Shown in pieces: positions 8,742 to 17,236 of a DNA stretch of 64,000 nt. The stretch spans positions 1 to 64,000 of the forward strand of contig NZ_JAYKTT020000074.1 of the NCBI RefSeq assembly GCF_038404745.2, written 5' to 3'. Positions within the stretch are counted from its first letter, which is position 1, and each line of letters opens with the position of its first letter. Below the pieces are notes generated by a model, which did no database searches, was not told the DNA's origin, and worked only from the letters and a program-made list of their open reading frames with translations. This DNA is from Chlorogloeopsis sp038404745 (GTDB lineage Bacteria; Cyanobacteriota; Cyanobacteriia; Cyanobacteriales; Nostocaceae). The position numbers and the translations under genes were made by a program.

Positions 8742-9371
8742 CTATAGCAGAATTTTTTCTAAAGCTGTTGCGATTCGCGATCGCACAACTTGATCCGGTT
8801 CTCGATCAAATGCTGTCATCAAAGCAGAGTGAGCTTCTGGGGTAGCAATTTCCTGTAAAGAAACAGCAGCGGCATAACGCAGCCCCCAATCTTCTGGAGT
8901 CAGCAATGCCCAAGTCAGTTTTTGGACAACACCAAAGATAGTTTTTGCGTCTTTTGTCGTACTGCCTATTTTTCCTAATCCACGTGCAGCAATACGACGT
9001 ACATTACCTTGACAATGATTTGCAACTTCTGTACCGACTACCTCTGCTAATAAATCAGATGCTGTGCGATCGCCAATTTGGGCTAAAGCTTGAATGATAT
9101 ATGCTTGTAAACCTTGATCGCGAGAGTTATAGTAAGCACTAATCAGTGGTTCTACGGTTGCAGGTGCTAGCTTTACTAAAACTTTAACTGCCGCTGCACT
9201 CACAGAAGGATGATGATGACTTAGGGCTTGAATCAAAGCAGAAATCACTGCAATTTCCGTAGTTTCACTAGCAGCTATGGCAGCAATTGCAGAAACTGCA
9301 TCTGCTGGCAATGAAGCAGAGTTTAATTGAGAAATAAGTTGCTTGTTGTCTGTAAATTTTAGTGTATTCAT
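8742..9371 (-). CDS. pecF: Phycoviolobilin lyase-isomerase subunit PecF
   Basis: HEAT-repeat protein, 209 residues from the chosen start MNTLKFTDNKQL. With PecE it attaches phycocyanobilin to Cys84 of PecA and isomerises it to phycoviolobilin. The motif NHCQGN (residues 118-123), known to be needed for isomerase activity and absent from CpcF, is present, followed by VRRIAARGLGKIG. The open frame continues 66 codons upstream, but that part is translated repeat DNA (9405-9560), so I start at 9371; 9395 is an alternative. Placed last in pecBACEF as in other species. Confidence 0.92.
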   Translation of the reverse strand: MNTLKFTDNKQLISQLNSASLPADAVSAIAAIAASETTEIAVISALIQALSHHHPSVSAAAVKVLVKLAPATVEPLISAYYNSRDQGLQAYIIQALAQIGDRTASDLLAEVVGTEVANHCQGNVRRIAARGLGKIGSTTKDAKTIFGVVQKLTWALLTPEDWGLRYAAAVSLQEIATPEAHSALMTAFDREPDQVVRSRIATALEKILL

Positions 9372-9404
9372 TCTTGCTAGAGATAATGCAGACATTAAAA
9401 AAGG

Positions 9405-9560
9405 GACTAGGGACGCTTGAAGAGGACAAGGAGCAGGGGAGACAATCAGACTTGGGGCAAGAACGTGAATGATAATTCTCCGTGTCCCCGCGTCCCTTTG
9501 TCCCCTTGTCCTCTTACTCCGTGTCCCCGCGTCCCTTTGTCCCCTTGTCCTCTTCCCAAT
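9405..9560. repeat. C/T-rich low-complexity repeat between pecE and pecF
   Basis: Contains a direct tandem duplication of 39 bases (9478-9516 and 9517-9554) built of GTGTCCCCGCGTCC-like words, followed downstream by related sequence. The same class recurs at 10440-10540, 27475-27530, 28250-28315, 47515-47590, 57770-57835, 60235-60350 and 61420-61505. It separates two genes whose products act as a dimer and are usually adjacent, so it is probably a later insertion. Confidence 0.75.
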
Positions 9561-9565
9561 CCCCT

Positions 9566-10405
9566 TCACAATTGAATTAACAAATCATCAATTGCTTGGA
9601 ACAGTAACTGTGTTATTTCTTTGTCAGAGTCTTTCTTGGACGTATTTGACGCTAGAGTTGGGGATGTGTTGTATCTATCACCATCTCCGCACAGGCGATC
9701 GCTAGTTAACAAAGCTTCGAGAATACGCTTCAAATTTAACAGCTTTAAACTGTTGGCAACCGGAGCTGCGAGAATCGCATCTACAGCTTGGCGATGCCCG
9801 ACGGCTCCCAAATCAAATATTGCCGCCCAGCGCAAATACATATTGTCATGATTAAGATTTTTGACAATACGTTCAATGTATTGGGGTTCTTGAGTTAAAA
9901 GATACAAATATCGCGCCGCAGCGCATTGTACTCGCTCAGAAGAATGATTAAGATAAGATTCTATCAGGGGACGAGCAGACCATACTTGCAAAGTGGCTAG
10001 CGCTTCAATTAGAGCTTCATAAGGCTGCTGTTGACTCGATTGTAGGAGATTCAGCAAAGGATTAACAGCTTGCTTGTCACCCATAGCTGCTAGAGCGTGA
10101 ATCACCGCTTCTCGCAAACCCATATCCTCATTACATTCCAACGCTTTAATCAACGCTGGTACTGCTTGCGGATTTTTGAGTTGCCCTAACGCCCGTGCAG
10201 CTTGACGGCGTAGGGGATAACCTCCTGATGGGATGCGATAACCATCATCAAACAGAGCTTCACATAATGCCGTACAACCCGCTTGTACTTGATGCTTTCC
10301 CAACCACCAAGCAGCGTAATAGCGGATTTGATTATCTTCACCACTTAATGCTGCGATCGCTGCTTCCGGAGAAAGAATTGGTTCGGTAGAATAAGCAGCA
10401 GTCAT
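9566..10405 (-). CDS. pecE: Phycoviolobilin lyase-isomerase subunit PecE
   Basis: 279-residue HEAT/PBS-lyase repeat protein, paralogue of CpcE. Works with PecF to load phycoviolobilin on PecA. Blocks shared with CpcE: IRYYAAWWLGKHQV, GGYPLRRQAARALGQL, LREAVIHALAAMGD, VQCAAARYLYLLTQ, LRWAAIFDLGAVGHR. The C-terminal 40 residues are polar and family-variable. Downstream of pecC, across repeat-rich DNA. Confidence 0.94.
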   Translation of the reverse strand: MTAAYSTEPILSPEAAIAALSGEDNQIRYYAAWWLGKHQVQAGCTALCEALFDDGYRIPSGGYPLRRQAARALGQLKNPQAVPALIKALECNEDMGLREAVIHALAAMGDKQAVNPLLNLLQSSQQQPYEALIEALATLQVWSARPLIESYLNHSSERVQCAAARYLYLLTQEPQYIERIVKNLNHDNMYLRWAAIFDLGAVGHRQAVDAILAAPVANSLKLLNLKRILEALLTSDRLCGDGDRYNTSPTLASNTSKKDSDKEITQLLFQAIDDLLIQL

Positions 10406-10439
10406 AAAAGTAAAGTCAAAAGTTAAAAGTCAAAAATTA

Positions 10440-10540
10440 AAACTAAAGACGCGGAGAAAGAGGATGGGGGGACAAGGGGAAGGATCGCGACTCATGTCTT
10501 TTCCCCGTGTCACCGTGTCTCCACCTCCCCGTGTCCTCTT
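10440..10540. repeat. Low-complexity repeat between pecC and pecE
   Basis: Purine-rich on one side (GAGAAAGAGGATGGGGGGAC) and pyrimidine-rich on the other (CCCCGTGTCACCGTGTC), so the two halves could pair in RNA. Belongs to the GTGTCCCC-type repeat class of this genome. No coding signal. Confidence 0.6.
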
Positions 10541-11380
10541 CTACGAGGCTGGCGTAATTTTAACTATCTTGCCACCACGCTTGTGAATTTCTTGGTATGT
10601 GGCTGAAAGTCGCTCGTAAGGTACGGTATAAATTTGTCTGCTGCGACGTACTGCTACTTTCGTATTTAATGTACCAGTAATTGCTTCGACAACAAACATC
10701 CGAGAATCTCCTAATGCAGGAGAACTGATTAAAGTCGGTGCGGCTGATGTAAAGCCACCAGCTGGTGATGAAGGTGGCACGATCATATTTGGCATATTCA
10801 TCGAAATTTTTGACCGTAGCCGCGAACCTTTGCTACCAAATTGAGCGTTATCGCTGTTACCCCTACCACGGTAAAGCTCGAAAATACGGTTATATCCTAC
10901 GGTTTTCATCCCAGGAATTGACTGAAAGCCACGGAAATAGGGAACGACAAAATTACCGAAGGCATTGTCGTATTCTGGGCTATAAATGTAAGATTCTATT
11001 TCAGCATCGTAACCACCAGACGCATAAAGATCTACGTGGAATGCAATTTCTGATTGATCGTAGGGTGCACGTCCCAGCAAATGCTTATAGTTCAATTCAA
11101 TGAACCGCACTTGAGAATTCTTGTAAAAGAAGCACTCTTTGTAAAATTCGGATTTTGCTAGAAGCTCAACAAATTGTTTGACGCTTATTTTACCGTTACG
11201 CAATAAAGCTTCGGCACTTGTAAATCTTTGGCTGGCATATACTCCTTGACGCCCAAAAACTTGCTCGTAGGCTGCCCGAAATATCAATTGCAGCTCATCT
11301 TCACTCCAATTTGAGCGCAATTCAACTTTGTTGCCGATTTCGTCTCTAATTCCAAAGCGTTCTGCGACTGAAGTAGTCAT
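10541..11380 (-). CDS. pecC: Phycoerythrocyanin-associated rod linker PecC
   Basis: 279-residue linker that joins phycoerythrocyanin, at the rod tip, to phycocyanin. It has a PBS-linker domain at about residues 20-180 (IFRAAYEQVFGRQGVY, VKQFVELLAKSEFY, ELNYKHLLGRAPYDQSEI, FVVPYFRGFQ) and a C-terminal CpcD domain at about 225-278 (MFVVEAITG, YTVPYERLS, GGKIVKITP). The linker between them is Pro/Ser/Ala-rich. Located directly after pecA, which distinguishes it from CpcC. Confidence 0.94.
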   Translation of the reverse strand: MTTSVAERFGIRDEIGNKVELRSNWSEDELQLIFRAAYEQVFGRQGVYASQRFTSAEALLRNGKISVKQFVELLAKSEFYKECFFYKNSQVRFIELNYKHLLGRAPYDQSEIAFHVDLYASGGYDAEIESYIYSPEYDNAFGNFVVPYFRGFQSIPGMKTVGYNRIFELYRGRGNSDNAQFGSKGSRLRSKISMNMPNMIVPPSSPAGGFTSAAPTLISSPALGDSRMFVVEAITGTLNTKVAVRRSRQIYTVPYERLSATYQEIHKRGGKIVKITPAS

Positions 11381-11419
11381 CTTGACAATCGCTCCATTCT
11401 AAATCGTTTCTTTTTAAAA

Positions 11420-11530
11420 CACGACTAATGGCTAATTGCCAATAACTAATTGTTAATTGCTAAATGCTAATTGTATTTTTCATCAGCTATTAGCCATTAA
11501 CTATCAGCCACTAACCATTAGCCATTAAGC
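11420..11530. repeat. STRR-like repeats between pecA and pecC
   Basis: Repeated words of the TAATTGCTAAT and CATTAGCCATTA type, partly complementary, giving an imperfect hairpin in the transcript. Same class as at 5650-5790. Confidence 0.55.
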
Positions 11531-11557
11531 AAGGACAAAGACACTAGCTGTTTGGGA

Positions 11558-12046
11558 TTAGCTTAATGCGTTAATTGCATAATTAATGTAGGTATTAGCT
11601 TCACCAGCAACGTCACCAGACAAACCATGATTGTCGCGGACAAATTCAAGAGCAGCTATGTACCAGCTAGGAGATAAACCAAGAGCGTTGTTGAATTCCT
11701 TCAAGCCTGCAACTACATAATCATCCAAGGGGCCAGTACCACCAACTACACAGCAGTAGCTAATAGTACGAAGATAGTGGTCTATATCACGCACGCACTT
11801 AGATTTACCTTCTGGAGTGGAAGCGTATTGTGGCCCTTGCATTTGAGTGGTGTAAGGGAATTTTTGATAAACATGATTGGCTGCAGCTTCCGCCCATTTT
11901 TTACCATTTTGAGCAAATGCTCTGGCGGCTTCTAAGCCAGCACGAGCACGATTAAAACGACCAAATACTGCTTGTAATTCAGTGTTGCTTAGGTAAGAAC
12001 CGCGAACATCTGCGGCGGCGATCGCTTCAGTCAATGGGGTTTTCAT
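11558..12046 (-). CDS. pecA: Phycoerythrocyanin alpha subunit
   Basis: 162-residue alpha subunit that carries phycoviolobilin on Cys84 (KSKCVRDIDHYLRTISY). The CC pair at residues 98-99 is a PEC-alpha feature linked to its redox-sensitive photochemistry and is absent from CpcA here. N-terminus MKTPLTEAIAAADVRGSYLS. The presence of PEC, a green-absorbing rod-tip pigment, restricts the organism to certain heterocystous cyanobacteria. Second gene of the pec operon. Confidence 0.97.
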   Translation of the reverse strand: MKTPLTEAIAAADVRGSYLSNTELQAVFGRFNRARAGLEAARAFAQNGKKWAEAAANHVYQKFPYTTQMQGPQYASTPEGKSKCVRDIDHYLRTISYCCVVGGTGPLDDYVVAGLKEFNNALGLSPSWYIAALEFVRDNHGLSGDVAGEANTYINYAINALS

Positions 12047-12196
12047 AATTTGCTTAATCTCCGAAAACTTGTCAACTAACTACTAAAAAATTTGGAAAAA
12101 TCTTTGCTTCAAATGCCGCACATTTAACTGTATTTTTATGTCCTCTGTAACGACAAAGGACATTTTCAACAAAGTGCAATGTCCGACAAAAACATA

Positions 12197-12715
12197 TTAA
12201 GCAACAGCAGCAGCAGCACGGTCAAAATAACTAGCTACTTCAGACATTAATTGACTACAATCGCCTCTGGTAATTCCATTGGGATCGTTTGCAATTTGAA
12301 GTGCAGCTTCTTTCATTTTTTGAATTCCAGAAGCGACAGCATCACCAGGAGTACCAAGAGCTTGATATGTTTCACGCAAACCGTTTAAGCAGCGATCGTC
12401 CATAGCACTGGTGTCGCCAGCTAGTACGGAATAAGTTACATAACGCAGAATGAATCCTAAATCGCGGATGCAAGCAGCTTGGTTGCGATGGTGGAAGCAA
12501 GCACCGCCAGGATTGAATACTTGCGGACGTTCTGCTACTAAAGCACGATAAGCATTCGCCACAATGGAGGAAGCATTGCTAGTGAGTCGGTTAACTACAT
12601 CCAAGCGCTTATTGCTATCAGCAACTACTGCCTGGAGAGCATTAATTTCATCACCACTCAGGTAAGCACCTTTTTTATCAGCTTGTTCAACGACTCTAGA
12701 AAAAGCGTCAAGCAT
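12197..12715 (-). CDS. pecB: Phycoerythrocyanin beta subunit
   Basis: 172-residue beta subunit binding two phycocyanobilins at Cys82 (AACIRDLGFILRYV) and Cys153 (RGDCSQLM). The segment PGGACFHHRNQ identifies PecB; the residue that is methyl-Asn72 in CpcB is Ala here and the next is an extra Cys73. First gene of pecBACEF, with an AGGAGAAAA ribosome site. Confidence 0.97.
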   Translation of the reverse strand: MLDAFSRVVEQADKKGAYLSGDEINALQAVVADSNKRLDVVNRLTSNASSIVANAYRALVAERPQVFNPGGACFHHRNQAACIRDLGFILRYVTYSVLAGDTSAMDDRCLNGLRETYQALGTPGDAVASGIQKMKEAALQIANDPNGITRGDCSQLMSEVASYFDRAAAAVA

Positions 12716-13390
12716 TTTTTATTTTCTCCTCGAATTTATGGCAGCTATTTCAAACTGTTGTAGTTAGCTTTTTTCGGCTCAAAGTAATTATTTTCTCAAG
12801 ACAGATAAGCAATATAAAACTGGCAATTATTGCACATCAATAGTTGGAAAACATCATAAATATGTGCAACAGTTTGCTCAAAAATTTTTACGTTTGTCTT
12901 GATATTGGTAATTACTTTCAAACCTTGTTCGTATTTTATATATTGCTTGTATTCTTTTTTTGTGAACTTTATTTAATAAGTGTAAAACCCTAGCTAATTA
13001 TCCACAATTGATTGAAGTATCAAGCTTTTTGCTATATTTAAGTTGAGCCTATATTTACAATTGAATACTTTTGTTTATCTAAGTTAATAAAATCTGGCTG
13101 TAGAATATTTTGTAACAAAAACAACAAATAATCTAAACTTATCTCGCATTAATAAAGCCTAGTTAAATTTAGCGCATCCTGCTCTATCAAAAAATTCTGT
13201 ATTTTATATAACTTTTTTCTTATCTTCTTCGCTGAGTCAAAATACTTAAAACTCAAAAACCAAATTTACTTAAACCATCACGACAAAGCTCAGATATTTC
13301 CCGGTTTAACTGTAACTTTGATACTGGGGATCGCGTAAAGTTCTGTAAAGATGAGTTAAGAAAATTCTGAAAAATTTCTCATTTTTATCT
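12716..13390 (-). promoter_or_regulatory. Intergenic region with the pec promoter
   Basis: 675 AT-rich bases without a gene, between pecB and the RluD-family gene (both minus strand). It must hold the pec promoter; I cannot place the -10 and -35 boxes with confidence and see no perfect NtcA box. Confidence 0.45.
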
Positions 13391-14386
13391 CTAGCGAGAG
13401 ATGCCAATTCGGCGTCGCAAAACTTCTAGCAGAGTTGTAAAAGTTTCGGGAACAGGCGCAGTGACTTCAACCCAGTCTCCAGACAATGGATGCCGCAACC
13501 TCAATCGCCAGGCATGAAGTGCTTGCCCTGGTAAATTTACACCTACAGAATGACCTGAACTATAAACAGGATCGCCGACAATAGGATGACCAATATGGGA
13601 ACTATGGACACGAATTTGATGGGTACGTCCGGTTTCTAGTTGAAAGTGCATCAATGTATAGTTGCCCAAACGTTCTAATACTCGCCAATGGGTTACCGCA
13701 GAACGTCCACCTTGTTCTACGGATAGGATAGCCATTTTTTTGCGATCTACAGGATGGCGGCCGATCGCTAAATCAACTGTACCGCTTTCAGTTTTCGGCG
13801 CACCATAGACAATACCTAAGTATTCTCTACGTGCAGTTTTAGCTTTGAGTTGTGCTTGTAGGTGTTGATGAGCCAATTCGGTTTTGGCAATAGCGATCGC
13901 TCCTGTTGTATCTTTGTCTAGTCGGTGGACAATTCCCGGACGCTGTACTCCACCGATTCCTGGTAGGTTGGGACAATGAGCCAAAATCGCATTCACCAGG
14001 GTACCATCTGGATGACCTGGTGCAGGATGAACTACTAACCCCGCAGCTTTGTTAAGAATCAGCAGTTGATCGTCTTCGTAGAGGATGTCTAGGGGAATGT
14101 CTTCTGCTTGCAGTTTGAGGGGTTCAGCAGCGGGAATCTCTAGCATGATGCGATCGCCTGCTTTAACATTTGCCTTTTTAGACGTGCAGACTTTGCCATT
14201 AACTTGGATGTTACCTTGTTCAATTAACTGTTGAATACGAGAACGAGATAAATCTGTTAACTTTTCGGCAAGGTAGCGATCAAGACGTTCTCCCTGTTCT
14301 TCTACTTGTAAACTAATTTCGGTCACAGTTGCGTTGATTGAATTTCCAGTGTTTGTAGTTTTTGTTAGTGCTGGTGATAACTTCAA
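13391..14386 (-). CDS. rluD: RluD-type ribosomal pseudouridine synthase
   Basis: 331-residue enzyme of the RluA/RluC/RluD family that converts uridine to pseudouridine in 23S rRNA. An S4 RNA-binding domain (LDRYLAEKLTDLSRSRIQQLIEQG) is at about residues 35-85 and the catalytic domain follows. The catalytic aspartate is in the intact motif GIVHRLDKDTTG. TGRTHQIRVHSSHIGHPIVGD is also conserved. Which 23S position it modifies cannot be told from sequence. In same orientation as the pec genes but separated by 675 bases, so probably its own unit. Confidence 0.9.
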   Translation of the reverse strand: MKLSPALTKTTNTGNSINATVTEISLQVEEQGERLDRYLAEKLTDLSRSRIQQLIEQGNIQVNGKVCTSKKANVKAGDRIMLEIPAAEPLKLQAEDIPLDILYEDDQLLILNKAAGLVVHPAPGHPDGTLVNAILAHCPNLPGIGGVQRPGIVHRLDKDTTGAIAIAKTELAHQHLQAQLKAKTARREYLGIVYGAPKTESGTVDLAIGRHPVDRKKMAILSVEQGGRSAVTHWRVLERLGNYTLMHFQLETGRTHQIRVHSSHIGHPIVGDPVYSSGHSVGVNLPGQALHAWRLRLRHPLSGDWVEVTAPVPETFTTLLEVLRRRIGISR

Positions 14387-15955
14387 TAGTCTGCCATCAA
14401 GACATTCAACTCGCTTTACTCAGATATAGATCATATTTCGACTGCCACAAGTTTTGGAATAGTAACTTTAGCTATTTTAACGAATTACTCTAAATACACG
14501 GTACAAAAAGCTTGAAAAATAGTAGCAATCTTGGCATAACATCCATTATCATTTTCAAGCTTAAAAATTTACTCTCGTCACACAAGAATATTGTTTCTTA
14601 GATAACAGACTGTTTTCATCTGTAATTTACTACACAAAAAACATTAATATTTTGATACTCAATTACAATAATTTTGATATATCAGTATTTTATCTTGCTG
14701 TTAAAAATACATTATTTTTAAACTCGATCCGGAAAATCTTTAACATAAAAATGATTAGGATTTTTTGTATTTATCAAATGTCTTATTAAAAAATATTCTT
14801 TCTGTATGTGCAGTCTGTCATTAAATAAGTAGATAGTGGCAAAGTAGTTAAATTACCTGTCTTTTCTGTATGTATAATATATTATCTAATGGCTATTGAT
14901 TGAGTTATTAATTACTCAGTTCCAGTTTAATTTGAGCAATTTTTATTCTGATTTATATTTTATCCGGATTCAAATCAGATTCTTTGAATATCTATTTCAG
15001 TAGTAAAGAGAATAGTATTTTTACTGTTGCTTATGATTTCGAGTAAGCTTACCTAATACTTAATCACACGAGATTGGAAAAATGTAAGAACAAAAAAATA
15101 GAACTAATAGCGATATATTACTGATAAATACTGGAGTAATAGCAACTGTGAATATATCAAATTATTCAATTTTACACACAATCTAGATGTTTTTTATAAT
15201 TTATTTTGCATAAATGCATTCATAGTTACTATTTAATAGATATAAAAGCATAAAATCCTGCGCATTTTTGTTATTTGGATACAAAATATAAGCAGTCAAG
15301 AGTAAATTTATCATTGTCTTTACTATGATCATTAAAATAAAAAGTTTTCATGTTTTGTTTAGTTAATTCAGTATTTTTAATACATTTCGTAATTTTTTTT
15401 TGTTAAAGTGTAGTAATCTAAAAGTTAGGAATAAGCTTTGATTTTGACTATGCACTACACTTTTTTATTTGGCTCAAAATTAATAAATTGAGCAGAGATA
15501 TTTTGTAGGGTGAATCTTCATCCAGATCATTAGGGCAATTCTCCAAATCATCAGAGCTAAACTTTAGAATTTATTTTCGTTACATATGAAGAAACTTTCT
15601 TCTTCTAGACGAATAACAGTTGCATCTTGTAATTTTCTGTTGCTGAGTCAAGCATCTACTCAGCAATCATATCGTGGGAGTTAGTTATTAGTGTCGTACC
15701 AGCGAAGATTTTGCTGTGGTTGAAAACAGAACTTCACACAACAGCATTGTCTGTAGATCGGGTGCTAGAGACAGTGAACAGTAAACTTTTAAGGGAAACT
15801 GTTCGTGGATACTCAATACCCGATCCTCGCTCGCTAGTACCTAAGATAGACACTTGTTTCATGGCAACAATTTAAGCCATTTTGGTATTTGGCAATAGCA
15901 AGGATACTTACCGAATTGAATTTGTAAACCTTGATTTCAATTGAGAGCCATAGCC
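14387..15955. other. 1.57-kb AT-rich non-coding region between divergent rluD and patA
   Basis: No convincing gene. The first kilobase is very AT-rich, with many stop codons in every frame. One 32-codon frame at 15586-15684 is listed separately. The region must contain the promoters of rluD and patA. Unusually long for this otherwise gene-dense window; an undetected small RNA is possible, but I see no specific structure. Confidence 0.5.
15586..15684 (+). CDS. Possible 32-residue peptide upstream of patA
   Basis: ATG to TAG frame reading MKKLSSSRRITVASCNFLLL in its first 20 residues: a basic start followed by a hydrophobic stretch, resembling a weak signal peptide. The last residues are QQSYRGS. 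Small diffusible heterocyst inhibitors (PatS, PatX) end in or contain RGSGR or RGTGR; here the frame stops after RGS, so the match is incomplete and may be chance. No good ribosome site. Low confidence that it is expressed. Confidence 0.15.
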   Translation: MKKLSSSRRITVASCNFLLLSQASTQQSYRGS

Positions 15956-17077
15956 ATGAAGGTACTTCCTATAAATAGATACAGATTTTATCAATCACTA
16001 CAACCACTATTTCTCCTCAAAAAAATTACGAGTAAATCTACGACTGGTTGTTTGCAAGTTTTTACAGCTTCAGCCTCTTGGTTAATCTATGTACGGGAAG
16101 GAAAATTAATTTATGCCTGCTGTACAGAGAAAATGTTTGAAATCCTTTACAAACACCTACAGCATTTCAGCCAAAAAATTCCTACTCTTCATCATGGAAT
16201 TAAAGAACACCTGCAAGCAATATTTGAAACTGGCATCGAAAATCAAGCCATACCTAATCCAGATTATTTAGCTATTTGTTGGTTAGTTAAGCAGAAGTAT
16301 ATTACGCCTACCCAAGCTGGAATTTTGATAGAACAGTTGGCGCTAGAAATTTTAGAATCTTTTTTGAGCTTAAAAGAGGGAAGTTATGAATTTACTTCCT
16401 ATAGTTTTCTCGATGAGATGCCAAAGTACTGCCATCTGGATATACGTTTACTCGTCGAATGCTGTCAAAAGCGATCGCAGCAACGCCTACAAAGTAAATC
16501 CTCACAAAGTAGTTTGTTCACCACCAATACAAAATCGGCAAGAGTTGGTGCTACCAATGTGAACACGCCACATCAGCAGCATCGTCAAGTTGTAAATCCT
16601 GCTGAGTCGAAATCGACATTATCAAAACCAAGTAATCATCAGGTTTTAACTAACCCTGTTGTCACTGAAAACCAAAATAGTCGCTCTATTACCCAGACAT
16701 CTACTGAGAAAAAAGTCTACAAAGTTTTGTGTATTGATGACAGTCCAATAGTAGTTAATACTATTCAAAGATTTTTAGATGAGCAAATTTTTTCTGTTGT
16801 TGGTATCAATGAGCCATTGCGAGGTTTAGTACATATTATTCGCCTTCAACCAGATATAATTCTATTAGATATTGAGATGCCAAATATAGATGGTTATGAA
16901 CTGTGTTCTTTAGTACGCAATCATTCTCTTTTTCAAGAAACGCCTATAATCATGATTACTGGTAGAACAAGTTTTATAGATAAGGCTAGAGCTAAAATTG
17001 TAGGAGCTTCAGGTTTTTTGAATAAGCCTTTTGCTCAATCAGATTTAATCAAAATTATCTTTCAACATCTTGATTGA
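15956..17077 (+). CDS. patA: PatA-type response regulator (PATAN + receiver)
   Basis: 373 residues from the ATG at 15956 (a TTG five codons upstream is in frame). Residues 1 to about 175 are a PATAN domain (TGCLQVF, EGKLIYACC, FETGIENQAIPNPDYLAICW), then a polar Ser/Gln/Thr linker, then a CheY-like receiver from about 255. The receiver has all key residues: Asp261-Asp262, phospho-acceptor Asp305 (LLDIEMPN), Thr335 and Lys357. PatA controls heterocyst position along the filament by affecting HetR activity. The length and the conserved N-terminal half match Anabaena PatA, which from memory also lies beside the pec-cpc locus. It is followed by a chemoreceptor gene after 159 bases. Other PATAN-REC proteins (HmpA, PixG types) exist, so orthology rests on context and similarity. 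Confidence 0.8.
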   Translation: MKVLPINRYRFYQSLQPLFLLKKITSKSTTGCLQVFTASASWLIYVREGKLIYACCTEKMFEILYKHLQHFSQKIPTLHHGIKEHLQAIFETGIENQAIPNPDYLAICWLVKQKYITPTQAGILIEQLALEILESFLSLKEGSYEFTSYSFLDEMPKYCHLDIRLLVECCQKRSQQRLQSKSSQSSLFTTNTKSARVGATNVNTPHQQHRQVVNPAESKSTLSKPSNHQVLTNPVVTENQNSRSITQTSTEKKVYKVLCIDDSPIVVNTIQRFLDEQIFSVVGINEPLRGLVHIIRLQPDIILLDIEMPNIDGYELCSLVRNHSLFQETPIIMITGRTSFIDKARAKIVGASGFLNKPFAQSDLIKIIFQHLD

Positions 17078-17236
17078 ATTAGCACATACAGCAAGCAAGA
17101 ATAGAACCAAAATGATATGAATTTTGAGAGTTGTGTTTTACGATTTGATAAATTTGATATTAGCTAGAGTAAAACAAAGCATATCACTTATTGGAAATTG
17201 ACAAACATTTGACTATAGAAAATAGAGAAATCCTTA

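Noticed and set aside
8534..8845. 103-codon plus-strand frame overlapping the pecF end
   Set aside because: Its second half is the reverse complement of pecF, it shows no family features, and the first half is intergenic DNA around a terminator.
9372..9569. 66-residue N-terminal extension of PecF
   Set aside because: It is the translation of a tandem low-complexity repeat (for example TRGQRDAGTR twice) and no PecF has such an end.
15492..15560. Fragment resembling the start of a cpcG gene (TAGGGTGAATCTTCATCCAG)
   Set aside because: About 20 of 22 bases match cpcG4 near 875-900, but the similarity does not extend, so chance cannot be excluded.
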